A DNA stretch of 24,586 nucleotides from Hypsibius dujardini (Eukaryota; Tardigrada; Eutardigrada; Parachela; Hypsibiidae). Under the pieces are notes generated by a model, which ran no database searches, was not told where the DNA came from, and was given only the letters and a program-made list of their open reading frames with translations. The position numbers were made by a program, and so were the translations under genes. Shown here piece by piece: positions 1 through 11,100 of the stretch (positions are counted from its first letter, which is position 1; every line of letters starts with the position of its first letter). The stretch lies in the NCBI GenBank assembly GCA_001579985.1, contig LRSR01000084.1, positions 1 through 24,586 of the forward strand, given 5' to 3'.

Positions 1-36
1 TTTACTGGTGTCGGCTTAATTGTGTACGGCGATACG

Positions 37-126
37 GCGGAAGTGGTAACCACCAGTTCCATTAGCGGAAGTGGTGACCACCAGTTCCATTAGCGGAAGT
101 GGGAACCACCAGTTCCATTAGCGGAA
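37..126. repeat. 28-bp palindromic tandem repeat, about 3.2 copies
   Basis: Three full 28-base units begin at 37, 65 and 93, followed by a partial unit at 121-126. The copies differ at one or two bases. Each unit contains a near-palindromic core (GTGGTGACCAC in the second copy) flanked by GGAA and TTCC, so each can form its own hairpin. The array lies just upstream of the decayed transporter exon and may sit in one of its introns. No coding function is evident; the forward open frame over it is incidental. Confidence 0.85.
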
Positions 127-267
127 TAGTTGCCACAATCGTAGCTGCCCTCGCAGATGCACTCCAATTCGTACGATTCGCCTCGATGGATATGGCGGTC
201 ACTGAGACTGCAGTGCCTCTATTGCGCGCCTTTCTACGTCAACTTCGCAAACAAATCTTTTCCTTAG

Positions 268-909
268 TTAGCTTCCAAAAAAGCCTTCCCACAGTTGGAC
301 CTGGGTCAGACCTCTTTTGTGGTATCGGCAATATTCCTAATCAACTGTCTTGTCCTATGGCCAGTGCCGCTGATCTTGAAGTTAAACCATGTGGAGTTCT
401 TCCCCCACATCCATAAATGCCGATCGGGATACATCCCATGGGCTTAATGTTCGTTATTACTATTACTCAGGCTGCTTTATTACATGCTGTTCAGCATGGC
501 TGCCGGGTATGGACTCGTCATATCTAACCCGTTCTTTATGTCCATATCGGAGCTCCTCATTCTCGCGACCAACAGCGGTGTGTGTAGTATATCTGACTGC
601 CTGAGCACCAGGTACCCTTTGCCTGTCGCCTACCTCTTTAACATTTTACCCCGTGTTCTATGAATCGATGTTTTTCTCCGTGGAGTCAAAATGCACATTG
701 CTCGGATTGTCGGCACCGTTCCCATCTGACTGGTTATTCTCATCCTAGTTCTGCCAGATGAGTACGTAGCTCAGCTGGAAAGGAGCTTCAAGAAGGCGAA
801 ACCGATCGATCCACTCATTCCCACCACGGGCGTTGTTGATGCACCATCCAACAGCAACTTGGGCCCATCCGCAACAACAATCGGTTGGTTCCACGACAAA
901 ACGGCGTGA
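268..909 (+). pseudogene. SLC35F3/F4-like solute transporter, C-terminal part, decayed copy
   Basis: One frame from 268 to the stop at 907-909 (213 codons) matches, from memory, the C-terminal half of animal SLC35F3/F4 (drug/metabolite transporter superfamily). In order it shows a helix ending CLVLWPVPLILKL, then NHVE (family: TKVE), GYIPWA (family: the IPWG/LPWG motif), a helix with GYGLVISNPFFMSI (family: the TYP..ISLG helix), ID followed by a last helix, and LPDEYVAQLERSFKKAK (family: LPEEWD then a basic tail). Three stops interrupt it: TAA at 445-447, TGA at 661-663 and TGA at 727-729. The TGA at 727 sits where the family has a cysteine-like position inside the last helix, so it reads as a nonsense change. 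About 28 extra codons precede the 661 stop and may be an old intron whose acceptor is lost. TTTTCCTTAG just before 268 looks like a splice acceptor. Bases 127-267 may hold faint upstream remnants. A living gene is not excluded if the assembly is faulty here. Confidence 0.68.
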
Positions 910-920
910 AGGAAAACTCC

Positions 921-1308
921 CAGTTCAACGGACGGAATCCGGGCTAAACGGACGGAATCCGGACTCAACAGACGGAATCCGGACTCAACGGACGGAATCC
1001 GGACCCAACGGACGGAATCCGGACCCAACGGACGGAATCCGGACTCAACGGACGGAATCCGGACTAAACGGACGGAATCCGGACCCAACGGACGGAATCC
1101 AGACTCAACAGACGGAATCCGGACTCAACGGACGGAATCCGGACTAAACGGACGGAATCCGGACCCAACGGACGGAATCCGGACTCAACAGACGGAATCC
1201 GGACTAAACGGACGGAATCCGGACTCAACGGACGGAATCCGGACTCAACGGACGAAATCCGGACTCAACGGACGGAATCCGGACTCAGCGGACTCAACGT
1301 ACACGGGC
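921..1308. repeat. 20-bp minisatellite, about 19 copies
   Basis: The unit GGACTCAACGGACGGAATCC repeats head to tail about 19 times with a few recurring variants (actc/accc/acta, one GAAATCC). Because 20 is not a multiple of three, the array runs through all frames every 60 bases. It therefore gives long open frames on both strands (for example 833-1147 plus and 771-1088 minus) that are artefacts. It lies between the decayed transporter and the 3' end of APC5. Bases 1309-1387 hold the APC5 3' flank. Confidence 0.97.
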
Positions 1309-1339
1309 GGGAGTCATGGATTACGTCGGCGAAACAGAT

Positions 1340-1345
1340 TTTATT
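1340..1345 (-). terminator. Poly(A) signal of APC5
   Basis: The minus strand reads AATAAA 43 bases after the APC5 stop codon at 1388-1390. This gives a very short 3' untranslated region ending close to the minisatellite. Confidence 0.6.
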
Positions 1346-1387
1346 GCTTTGTCAGTAAACAGGAACGTTCAGTGGAGTAGCGAGAGC

Positions 1388-3335
1388 TCAAAGAGATTTT
1401 TCAACGGCAATGTGGGGAAATTTGTCGTGAAGTGTCAGAAAAAGGCCGCAAACATGATCTCGTGATGCAGTCTGGCCCATCGTATCGTAAAGCACGGCGA
1501 GGAGACGCAAACATTCCAGCATATCCGCTACGGAGGAGCACCGGGAAAACAGTTCCAGGGCGTGTTCGTAACATCTGATCTCTTCAAGGCTGTTCTTGGG
1601 GGTGATCAGCTTCCCTTTCAGGAACCATGCCTTGGCCTCGTCCAGTGGGCAACCGCAACCGCATAATACGGGAAAGCTCAATGCCATGCAGTTTCGGGAC
1701 TGCGAGAGCTCCTTCAGGTGATACCAGATATAAGCGAGCTGCAGCTGCACTTTAGCTTTGAGCAGACTGTTGGGATGGTCCACAGATAGGCCTAATGCTT
1801 CCTTGGCGGTCTCCAGCGCCTCCAGTTCACATCCAGTTTTCAGGTAAATTTCACCTAAATAAGAAGATTTTATTGTCAGCAACAATCACCAATGAAAAAA
1901 GGAGAAAAAAGTAAAATTACAGGTAACACGTAATTGACTGAGGAAGTCGACCGCAGACAACAATGATCTGATAGACCGAGAAGTTACCGAAAAGCGCAGA
2001 CAAGAACGAAAGGGCGATCAACAAAAGTAAACCTTACCTTTTAACCGCAGGATGCGCAGTTTGAGCGTGATTGAAAACTTGCTGATGTCATCTATGTGAG
2101 CGGAAATATTCCGCCCTGCATCATACATTTCACTCAACAGAATCAACGCTTTTCGGGGCATCAAATCTTTGGCGTAGAGCAATTCCGCCCTTCTGAGCGA
2201 AGCCTCGGCCGGATTGATCACGCTTAGCTGATCAACGATCACTTCACAAGCTCCGTAATCTTGCTGGTGGAAGTTCTTCTGGTACTTCCACGCCAGTTCC
2301 GCCAGTCCCCATGCGTGCCACTCCTTGCTGCTGTCAATGGGGAAAGTCTCGTGACTATAGTCGAAAAGTACTTCCAAGGCAGGTTGATCATTCTTTCTCA
2401 CTGCTTGTTCGAGCAGAAGACCTAAAACAGAAGACCGTCTTGGATTGCAGAGTCTGTTTTAAATGTCTTTAACTGTACCCGCTAATTAGCCTGGATGCCT
2501 GTCTGTTGGAGTCTGCCTGTCTGACGGTTGTTTGTAAGTCCGACTAACCCAGCGACAATGCAACGGCATCATTGGCTACAGGGAAGCCGTTGGGTTGAGC
2601 GCCAGCCAGCAACTGCACAGACGCCTGGGCGTACACCACTGCCAGATCCTCAAACCCGTACAGCTTCCACATGGTTGCCCGCGTCGTGTACTGCTGTATC
2701 AAGGCAGCGCAACCGCAGGCCGCGTCATTGATGGCTTCCGAGTAGTTGAGATCGTGGAAGGCCTTCAGCATACTCGCCCCGCTCAACGCATCAAAACGAG
2801 CGATGGCGGCCGCAAACTGACGCAGCACGTCGGGATACCGCACGAATTCCCCTCCCCGCGCACCGCGATACAGCTTCTCATACTGGTTGTTGTTGAGCTC
2901 CAGAGCGGCCAGCCAGTACATGCAGGTACTGAGAAGTTCAGTGGCTCCTTTTTCTTGCGCCAAAAAGATGCACTCTTTTAGGGATTCCAATGCGAGAGCC
3001 GAATGACCGGCGGTGAAGTGCATTATGCAAATGTGCAGACTGGCTCCACCGGGTTGCAGGGCAGGAGACTGATCGCCGTTGCGCCACGGCCGCTCATCGG
3101 GAATGCCTTTAAGGACACTGTAGCGATGCAGGGCGTCCAGTGCGCCCTGATAGTTTTTCCGCCGGATGTCGTCGAGATACTGGACAAAGGCAACTGAAAA
3201 CAAGAGACACCTGAGACTTGGAAATTCCATAACAGATAGTGATGAACATGGAGACACAGATTAATAACAAATTACACAAAATACATAGATACACACGCAC
3301 GTACAAACAGACACACAGATAAACAGAAAGAGAGC

Positions 3336-3402
<67 letters not shown>

Positions 3403-4803
3403 CAGCAGGCAGGCAGACAGGCAGGCAGGCAGTTAGACAAACAGACACTAAAAAGGAACCTCCCACAAGTAAAGATCAAAGCGAAGTCGATCGGATTGTC
3501 TTTACCATTTTCAACAGAGGGCTTCAAATCCAAAACCCGCGCCACCTGCTCGTCGGCAAACGAGAGATCGCCAGCCGCTTGTGGATTAGTTTCAATCAAA
3601 TCAGCTTCCCGGCACAAGACATATCCGGTCTGCGACTCCGTGACACCGACACTGGCTCCATTCGATCCGCTCTCTTTGTCCGGCGACAAAGGCGACTTGC
3701 CATACACTTCGCCCATTTGCATGAAGCCCGCATTGATGTATTCAAGGACCGCATCGTTGAAACGCTCACAGGTCGTGAATGTCATTTCATCGAAGGTGAC
3801 TTTGACATTCTGGACGAAGAGACTACCTGTGGCATTCTCCATCTTGGCCGCATGCATCACTTGTCCCAAGTTGCAATCCACATACCTGGAAAAGCATAAA
3901 TTTCATTGCTCAATGGGTTTTCATAATGACAGGAACGGGAACCAACTAATTTTGATCGCAATGAGCTCACAACTACTAAAAGAGAAAGACTTTGTTGTTG
4001 AAATGGTCGAAAAAGCGACTATAAGTAAAATAAACCGGTATTGTTATTCCATTAAATCTTAAAATGGTAAACATGTACCCATTTTTAAAAACATGTTTGA
4101 AGTTTCAAAATTTATTTTAATAACAATTAGGATAGTCTCCGTCGGAATATTTCAATCCCATGGAATATTTCAATTAACTGGAGACGGTGCGTTAGCGAAT
4201 TATATATCAATCAATCAAGCAACCAAGCAACAATGCGATGAGAGTTTGAGCTAATCAAAAGCCGCGACAATAAATCAATCAGTGGCTCAGCGAACACGTA
4301 AAACTCACCGGGCAATTTCATCCTGATCATCCTTCTTAAACAGCTCGATCACCCTCTGGAATAGAAGGAAATGGGCTTTGTTCAATACCCTCCTTATGAT
4401 ATAGATCAAACACGAGAAGCTTCGTTCAGGCGACCGCGCTAAGTGTTGCAGCAAACGCAGCGTGTCGAAGGCTTCTTTCGCACTCAACGCAAAATTATCC
4501 AAATCGATGCTGTTCCGCGTGACATAGTTGCGGCATTCATCGCGCTCTTTTTCTTTGGCAAGGGAAGTCATTTTCGGGGAGAACAGGTCAGGACAGAGTT
4601 CCCGGCGCAGTCGGATGTACTCGCGAATGAGGACGGCAACGATGAGCTACAAGAAGAGAACCACAAATCGATTAATCAATCAATCAATCAATTCATCTGC
4701 CCATCTAATCGATCAATCGACTGAGGAAACCATGATGATGAACCTTATAAGGACTCAAAATCTCCGCTGGCCGGCCTTTTAGGATACTGTCGATGTGGGC
4801 CAT
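1388..4803 (-). CDS. ANAPC5: Anaphase-promoting complex subunit 5 (APC5)
   Basis: APC5 is a TPR-rich scaffold of the APC/C ubiquitin ligase, where it helps hold the catalytic and TPR arms together for cyclin and securin destruction. Exons on the minus strand are 4803-4744, 4646-4309, 3885-3506, 3193-2549, 2421-2038 and 1854-1388. All phases agree, all introns are GT-AG, and the sum is 757 residues against about 755 in human. Family landmarks are SPYK followed by IVAVLIREY near the N-terminus, GGASLHICIMHFTAGHS plus ALALESLKE in a central TPR (family: a Y.ALNLAALH.RFGHY-like stretch), TMWKLYG (family: AIWRLYG) and a C-terminal CGLFLTLHDKFPH (family: LFRQLHQELPSH). The first ATG of the exon follows an in-frame TAA with no other ATG between. 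The N-terminus is about 15 residues shorter than human, so a further 5' exon is possible. Intron 1 begins with the weak donor GTTCAT and holds a GATT tract; intron 3 holds a CAGG tract. The gene is divergent from POLRMT. Confidence 0.95.
3335..3433. repeat. CAGG tetranucleotide tract in APC5 intron 3
   Basis: An almost pure (CAGG)n run lies in the 312-base intron between 3505 and 3194, flanked by degenerate CAGA units. On the minus strand it reads as polycysteine/alanine/leucine frames, which are artefacts. Confidence 0.95.
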
Positions 4804-5115
4804 CGTGAAATTGATCCGAATTCGGTTCTCTAGGGCACTACAGCATTAGCGAATCAATTATCCCAATTTCAATTTAAAAAGGAAAAATTCGCTAAAAATG
4901 TATATTTATATTGTTGTTGGGCTTATATTTGAGCAACAGGGCATTGCGCATTGCGCACGTCATCTCATTCAGTGCGCTCTGCACATTTCCCCGTTTCGCA
5001 ATATTTATTTTTATTATTTATTATTATTATTTATTATCTTCGTCTGTTTTTATTGTCCCGGAAAGCGTTTATTTCGGGATTTCCTGTCCCCTTTGGTCTT
5101 TCACATGCACTCATC
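4804..5115. promoter_or_regulatory. Shared upstream region of APC5 and POLRMT
   Basis: The 312 bases between the APC5 start (minus) and the proposed POLRMT start (plus) must hold both promoters and both 5' leaders. Visible content is an AT-rich ATTTATTATT run at about 5008-5040, the palindrome-like GCGCATTGCGCAC at about 4946-4958, and the core of the 4800-4900 leader. I see no clear TATA box at a sensible distance. Promoter function is inferred from the divergent layout. Confidence 0.45.
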
Positions 5116-8100
5116 ATGGCCTTACGGTTTGGATGCCTATTGGATCATGTGCACGGAAGTAGAGCTTTACGGGCTCCGCTGCGTCGTTTGTTGGAGGAGA
5201 AAACGCTCGTGAGAAATCTTCTCAAAATTCCGCGCTCCCTTCGTTTCAAAGGTTCAAATTTCTTCCTTCCCTTATCCTCGCGCTGTGATGGTTTCACCCG
5301 GTAATGAGTCCAAATTCACTTTTCTTTGCTGCAGCCACTTTGTCGGCCCCGCCGAGTTCAGCCGAAACGAATTTAATTGTGGAAATTGAGAAGACCGCAA
5401 AGAAAAAGAATAAACCAGCCACGAAAAAACAAAGCTCGTTCGATACAAAAAGACAAACGTTTCCACCGGAAGTCGACAATATTCATCGGGAGATCATAAA
5501 AGGTGAGTGAGGAATCTATTGATATTGCCTTGGTGGTTGATGATACTTCCATCGGCACTTGCCCATACCGATTTGCGGTTGATCGATGTATTGATTGCAT
5601 AAAAGTAATCGCTAAAATTTTACGGTTCATGGAACGCTTGATTGATTGATCATCACGACACGAGCCTGATGTAGTACACTGGTTGTATTCAGAGCTAGCT
5701 TAAAAATGTGACTGAAATCCTGGCTGAATTAAAACCAATTTTTTCAGATTGAAGTTGACTAATCATACGCTTTCAGACAAAAAGCTGCTCTGAGTGGAAA
5801 GCGGGATCCAAGTGAATTAAAATGAAATAGACTGATGGACTGTTTGTTACGGTTCATTGATTGATTGTAAACTTTGTGCTTTACTCTACGTCACAGATCC
5901 CTTGATTGCTTGATTGTTTATTCTTCCCCAGAAACGAATACGTGAGCGATGGATTGGTTGATTGGCGCTGACTTTTATAGGCGACGTTCCGGTTAGAAAT
6001 GATGGATCAAGCTGTTGAGTTTCAGCCAAAACTGTTGAATTTCAGCCAAAACTGTTGAATTTCAGCCAAAACTTAGCTGAAATCAGCCAACCAAATCAGC
6101 GCGCAGCTGCGCAAAAATTTAATTCAGCCAGATTTTCAGTTTCACTTTTCAGCTGGCTCTGAGTACAGCTACTGTACTATTTAGCAAGTGGTGAATTGAT
6201 TGATTGATTGATTGTACTTACTTATTCGATGGCCATTAATCGGCCGGAGCGAGCCAGAAAGCGGGTGTTTTTTTACACCTTGGAGTTTAATTGTTTTAAC
6301 TGCATAAATTTGAACCCTTGCAGTTCTCCAAAACAGCCGGCATCAACTGAAGGATAAAATAAGGATGCTGAGGGAACGCGAAGCTGCCGCCGCTGCAACT
6401 GCCAAAAAGTCCCGTTCTCGTAAAACTGCACCACGGATAAATTTCAACGATCATCGGTTGGACATTCTTGCCAGCCACATCCACGACGGAAGTCACCTCC
6501 ATCAGGATCATCTATCCAATGTGTCGGACTTTCGGATTCAGGCGCCATCTGCGCTCGAATCGGCTTTGCCGGTTAAGAACAGCGCACCCAAAAAGGACGC
6601 GCCGCCCAAGAAAGAGTCCAAGAGCGTGATAAATAAGGCGTTGAAAGAGGAGGCGAGGATCGTGGAGCAGTGCCAGGAGGATGCGACGGTTCGCGAGATG
6701 ACCATTCAGCAGCTCAATTCGAGCTTGAAGTCATACATTCTTGCTTGTGCACACATCGACTTGGTAAGAATTTCCCTCTTTTGGATGGTGCTGGAATAGG
6801 AAGCTCTTTTAGACAGTGAATCTACTTATCTCGTGTTGATTACGTCCATGCACTTGGTTTGCTTGCTTAATTCCAACCATCACTTGTTAACTTAGGTGAA
6901 GCCGATATTCGGCGCGATCGCCTTCTACAGGGAGCAGTATCCAAGTCCGGTAGACCGCCGGAAGATTGTGGACGTTTCTGTCTACAATCTTTTGTTGAAC
7001 ATATTTGCGAAAGAGGTAAGTAAGTTTGAGCTTTGATTCTTGTCGTTGCTCGCCCATTTTTTATGCGTCTACTGCTAGACACCTGTTTTTCGTATGTTTT
7101 CCCTCTTGTTTTGCAGTCATTAAAAAACGCCTTATTTTATTCCTCAGGGAAATATGGTGACGGTGAAAGAAATATTCCAGCAGATGAAGAGTGACGGCAT
7201 CCGGCCCAACGCGCAGTCCTTTGCTTCCGCTCTGGAGACGATTGCACGCCACGACCCGATCGATGTGAAAACTGCCAAACGAATTATCCGGCAAATGCAA
7301 GACGAGGTGGGCTTTGTGATTTTCATGCGCTGAAACTGCCTCAGAAAGGAATGAGTTCTATATCGTTGGTTTTTGTTTGCAGAATATTCCGCTGCAGGAT
7401 ATGTTCCTGCAATGCCGGTTCGTTTTGGACGAACGAGATTGCGTCCTCCGAGTCATCCATGAAATTCGACCAAACTTTCAACCTACTATTCCCTTCTGCG
7501 ATGTGTCCTACCAACCAACCATTCTGGAATCGCTCAATCACCGCCCATCGGCTGTCCTCAAAGACACCCCCTACCGTGGTGTCCTCCCGAATCGCGATCT
7601 GTCGAGGCAGTTGCTGAAAGATCAAATGGATCGCGAAATGCGTGGAGTGCTGACGGTGAAGTCGATTGATGCCGTCGCGCCGGACGCGAAGACCCGCTTG
7701 TACCGCAGCAAGCTGGACAGTCTCAAGCAGCAGTGGGCGAAGACGCTGGAAATGTCTTTGCAGCGGAACATGGATGCCCTGAAAATGCAGTTCAGGCCTA
7801 AGAGGGGCGTTCATATTTATCCTTACCTGGCCACGCTCCCGATATCGGACTACGTTGACATCTTGGTGGATGTACGTACACTTTTCCTCTTCCCTTAAGC
7901 CGTGAAAGTCCAGAAGTGGTGGCCAGCGTGATTGATGTTTATCCAATTGTTCTTTTAGGAGCTCATTCGTTTGGCACAAGGATCGGAAGGATACACCCCG
8001 TCCACCTTCATGCTCCACGCCCAGCTTGGACGTAAGGTTATGGATAAGTATCTTCTTCAGTGCAAGAAAAATTACAAGCTGGTCGACCGGGTGAGAACTT

Positions 8101-11100
8101 TGTGTTTTCGATGCCGGTTTATTAATCGCTCAGTTGAATGTATGTCATGTTTTCTAGTTGGAGAAAACGTATTCCGAGTACCTGAAATACTTTGAGGATA
8201 AGCAAGTGACCAGCATGTATAACTGTCGCCAATACTGGGAAAAGGTGGAACATGACATGAAATTGCCGGCCAGGGCGGTGAGTGATCTTTAACTGTAACT
8301 ATAAGGTGTCTAACATGACATGAAATTGCCGGCCAGGGCAGTGAGTGATCTGTAACTGTAACTATAAGGTGTCTAACATGACATGAAGTTGCCGGCCAGG
8401 GCAGTGAGTGATCTGTAACTGTAACTGTGAGGTGTCTAACATGACATGAAGTTGTCGGCCATGGCGGTGAGTGATCTGTAACTGTAGCTATAAGGTGTTT
8501 AACATGACATGAAGACGGCCAGGGCGGTGAGTGATCTGTATCTGTAACTATAAGGTGTTTTACCTCACGTGTTTAGCCACCCATGTATTTATTCTGTATT
8601 TTCTGTTGTTATTGTTCAATGCTTGTCTCCTCCTCGCCATTGTGCCTAATGCGGTGCTTGTTCTTGTGTGTTAGGATCTGGGAGAGCATAGCTGGTCCAA
8701 ATTCATTCTCGTTCGCATCGGTAAATTTCTCTACGACACGATAATCAACGAGATCAAAATGGATAGCACCATGCTGCGGCAAGTGGAGATGCACCAGTAC
8801 GTGCCGGCTGTGTATAAAGTGTACCGCCATTATGCTGACCGCTTGAAGGAAGAAGTGAAGGTATGGAGATTGCTGTAGGTTCCGTTTTCCTGTCTCCTAA
8901 CTTACGTTAAACCTTTTTTCCAGCCTCATCCTGTGCTAGTGAAGCTGTACAAGGGCTCGAGGCCGGAGACGCTGAATTTCGACACAGATATGTGTCCGAC
9001 CTGCGTGCCTCCACATCCATGGCTGACTGCAAAGACAGGCGGTTACCTCCTGCAAAAGAGTAGGAATCTGGTTGAAGTTTACCATCACGGTTTCTGGAGA
9101 ACGTACATCTTATTGGTATTCTCGTGTTACTTCAGCCGTTCTGACGCGATTGCCGGAAATGTCGATGAAGCAGGGCTGTGTAGTGGATTCGGTTCCCTCG
9201 AAACAAATTTTCCCCATCCTGGACACGTTAAACCAACTCGGGGCTTCACCGTGGATCGTCAACAAGCCTGTCCTGGACCTGATCATTCAGGTCTTCAGGA
9301 ACGGCGGAATGGAGCAAGTGGATATTCCCCTTCCCGTGTCGCAGTGCCCGGCGCTACCAAAGATTACTCGGTGAATGCCAAAACATATTAGCCTCCCCGA
9401 CCTTGGTTCACATTATTCTGGTGGTTGTTTTTAGAGATTTGTCATCAGAGGAGAAGAACGTCATCTACCGGCAGAGATTTATGTTGAAGAAGAAACGGAG
9501 TGAAATGTTCAGCTTGTGGTGTGATGCGCTATATAAGCTGTCGATTGCTAACCACGTGAGTTTTCACATGTCGTTAGACTGCTCATCACCTGGCCACTTT
9601 GTCCTTTATTCCAGTTCCGTGACAGCGTCTTTTGGTTCCCACAAAACATCGACTTCCGTGGACGGGTCTACCCGGTCCCTCCGCATTTTCAACATCTCGG
9701 CGGCGATATGGCTCGAAGCATGCTCCTTTTTGCCAAAGGCATGCCGCTGGGGGACAAAGGTCTCGATTGGCTAAAAATTCACCTGATTAACCTAACTGGC
9801 CTTAAAAAGAAGTAAGTGCTTTGTGGCGTACGTCTGCCCTGTATTCTCATGGCTGAAGTGCACACGTGGCACAAACCTTGCACTGACCGAGTTAAGCATT
9901 TCAACTCGGGGGCTGTGTATAAAAGCCATGTAACGAGTGTAATGGCTTGACTCGGTTAGCGCAAGGTTTTTACCACAGCGTGTACATCATGTCGGTCATG
10001 TCAGTGTGTACATGTCATTCAACGTCATGGCTCTCATGCAGGTCATCGCTGACTGATCGGCTGGCTTGGGCCAATGAGATTCTGGACGACATTTTGGACT
10101 CTGCCGACAATCCCTTAACGGTGCGATGTCTTTTTCTTGGATGCAAAAGTTTGGCTTAACGACAATGTTAATTCTCAGGGAAAACAATGGTGGAAAGAAT
10201 CGGACGATCCCTGGCAGACGTTAGCATGTTGCATGGAAATCGCTAATGCCTCCCGCAGCCCGAATCCGGCTGCGTATGTAAGCCACTTCCCTGTCCATCA
10301 GGATGGCTCCTGTAACGGGCTTCAACATTACGCTGCACTTGGTCGTGATCAGAAGGGAGCAGAGGCGGTTAATTTGTACCCCTTTGAGACGCCGCAGGAT
10401 GTGTACAGTGGCGTCGCTGGCTTGGTAAACATTCACCTTCACGCACTTCCGTTGCCTTTGGTGTAAGTGTTTGGGGATGTCCTTTGATGTGGTGGGGGGT
10501 TTGTCATTTAGGTGGAGAAAGAGCGTCTTCAGGACGCTGCTGCAGATGTCGAGATTGCAAAAGTGTTGGACGGATTCGTTAGCCGCAAGGTAAATTGGAT
10601 GAATTGAGAATGGCATTGCTGGCTGTGTTAACATGGAATCGAATCCTAAATTAGATTACTCTTGATGTGGTAGGTGGTGAAGCAGACTGTGATGACTATT
10701 GTCTACGGCGTCACTCGGTACGGAGCCAGGGCGCAGATTCAGAAACAATTAGCCGACATCAAGGCCTTTCCGGAACATAAAAGCTTGCCGGCAGCTTCAT
10801 ACCTTGCCGAGAAGACGTTCGACAGCATCAAGCAAATGTTCACATCAGCCCGGCAGATTCAGGACTGGTTCGTCGACTGTGCGAAACTGATCTCGTCGGT
10901 GCGCAACAAGCCGGTTGAGTGGGTGACTCCCCTTGGACTTCCTGTGGTCCAGCCGTATTTCAAGCTGCCAAAGGTATCCTTCCGTTTGTTCAATGGAAAA
11001 AGTTGGATCGATTTTTGGCCAGGAATGGGGAATATTGGTTACCATCTCGGACTTACATTTCATGTATGAGATACCGGCTCTAGGCTTCATTTTTTGCAGA

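Noticed and set aside
268-663. Two membrane segments read first as TM6-TM7 of a rhodopsin-like receptor
   Set aside because: The order of motifs (WPVP, IPWA, NP helix, LPDEY plus basic tail), all in one frame to 909, fits SLC35F3/F4 much better.
731-751. Splice acceptor CATCCTAG before the LPDEY stretch of the transporter copy
   Set aside because: The family's last helix continues upstream across this point in the same frame, so the AG is within former coding sequence.
921-1308. CRISPR-like array
   Set aside because: The 20-mers are directly abutting, with no unique spacers, and the setting is eukaryotic.
3261-3505. Cysteine/leucine/proline-rich minus-strand frames
   Set aside because: They translate the CAGG tract of APC5 intron 3. 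A donor at 3505-3504 in phase with the acceptor at 3194 removes them.
4951-5115. POLRMT frame extended upstream of 5116
   Set aside because: The extension begins at TTG and reads AT-rich hydrophobic sequence. ATG 5116 starts a typical targeting peptide.
5304-5334. ATG at 5304 as POLRMT start
   Set aside because: TTTTCTTTGCTGCAG right after it is a strong acceptor, and the upstream exon supplies a targeting peptide in matching phase. It remains a weak alternative.
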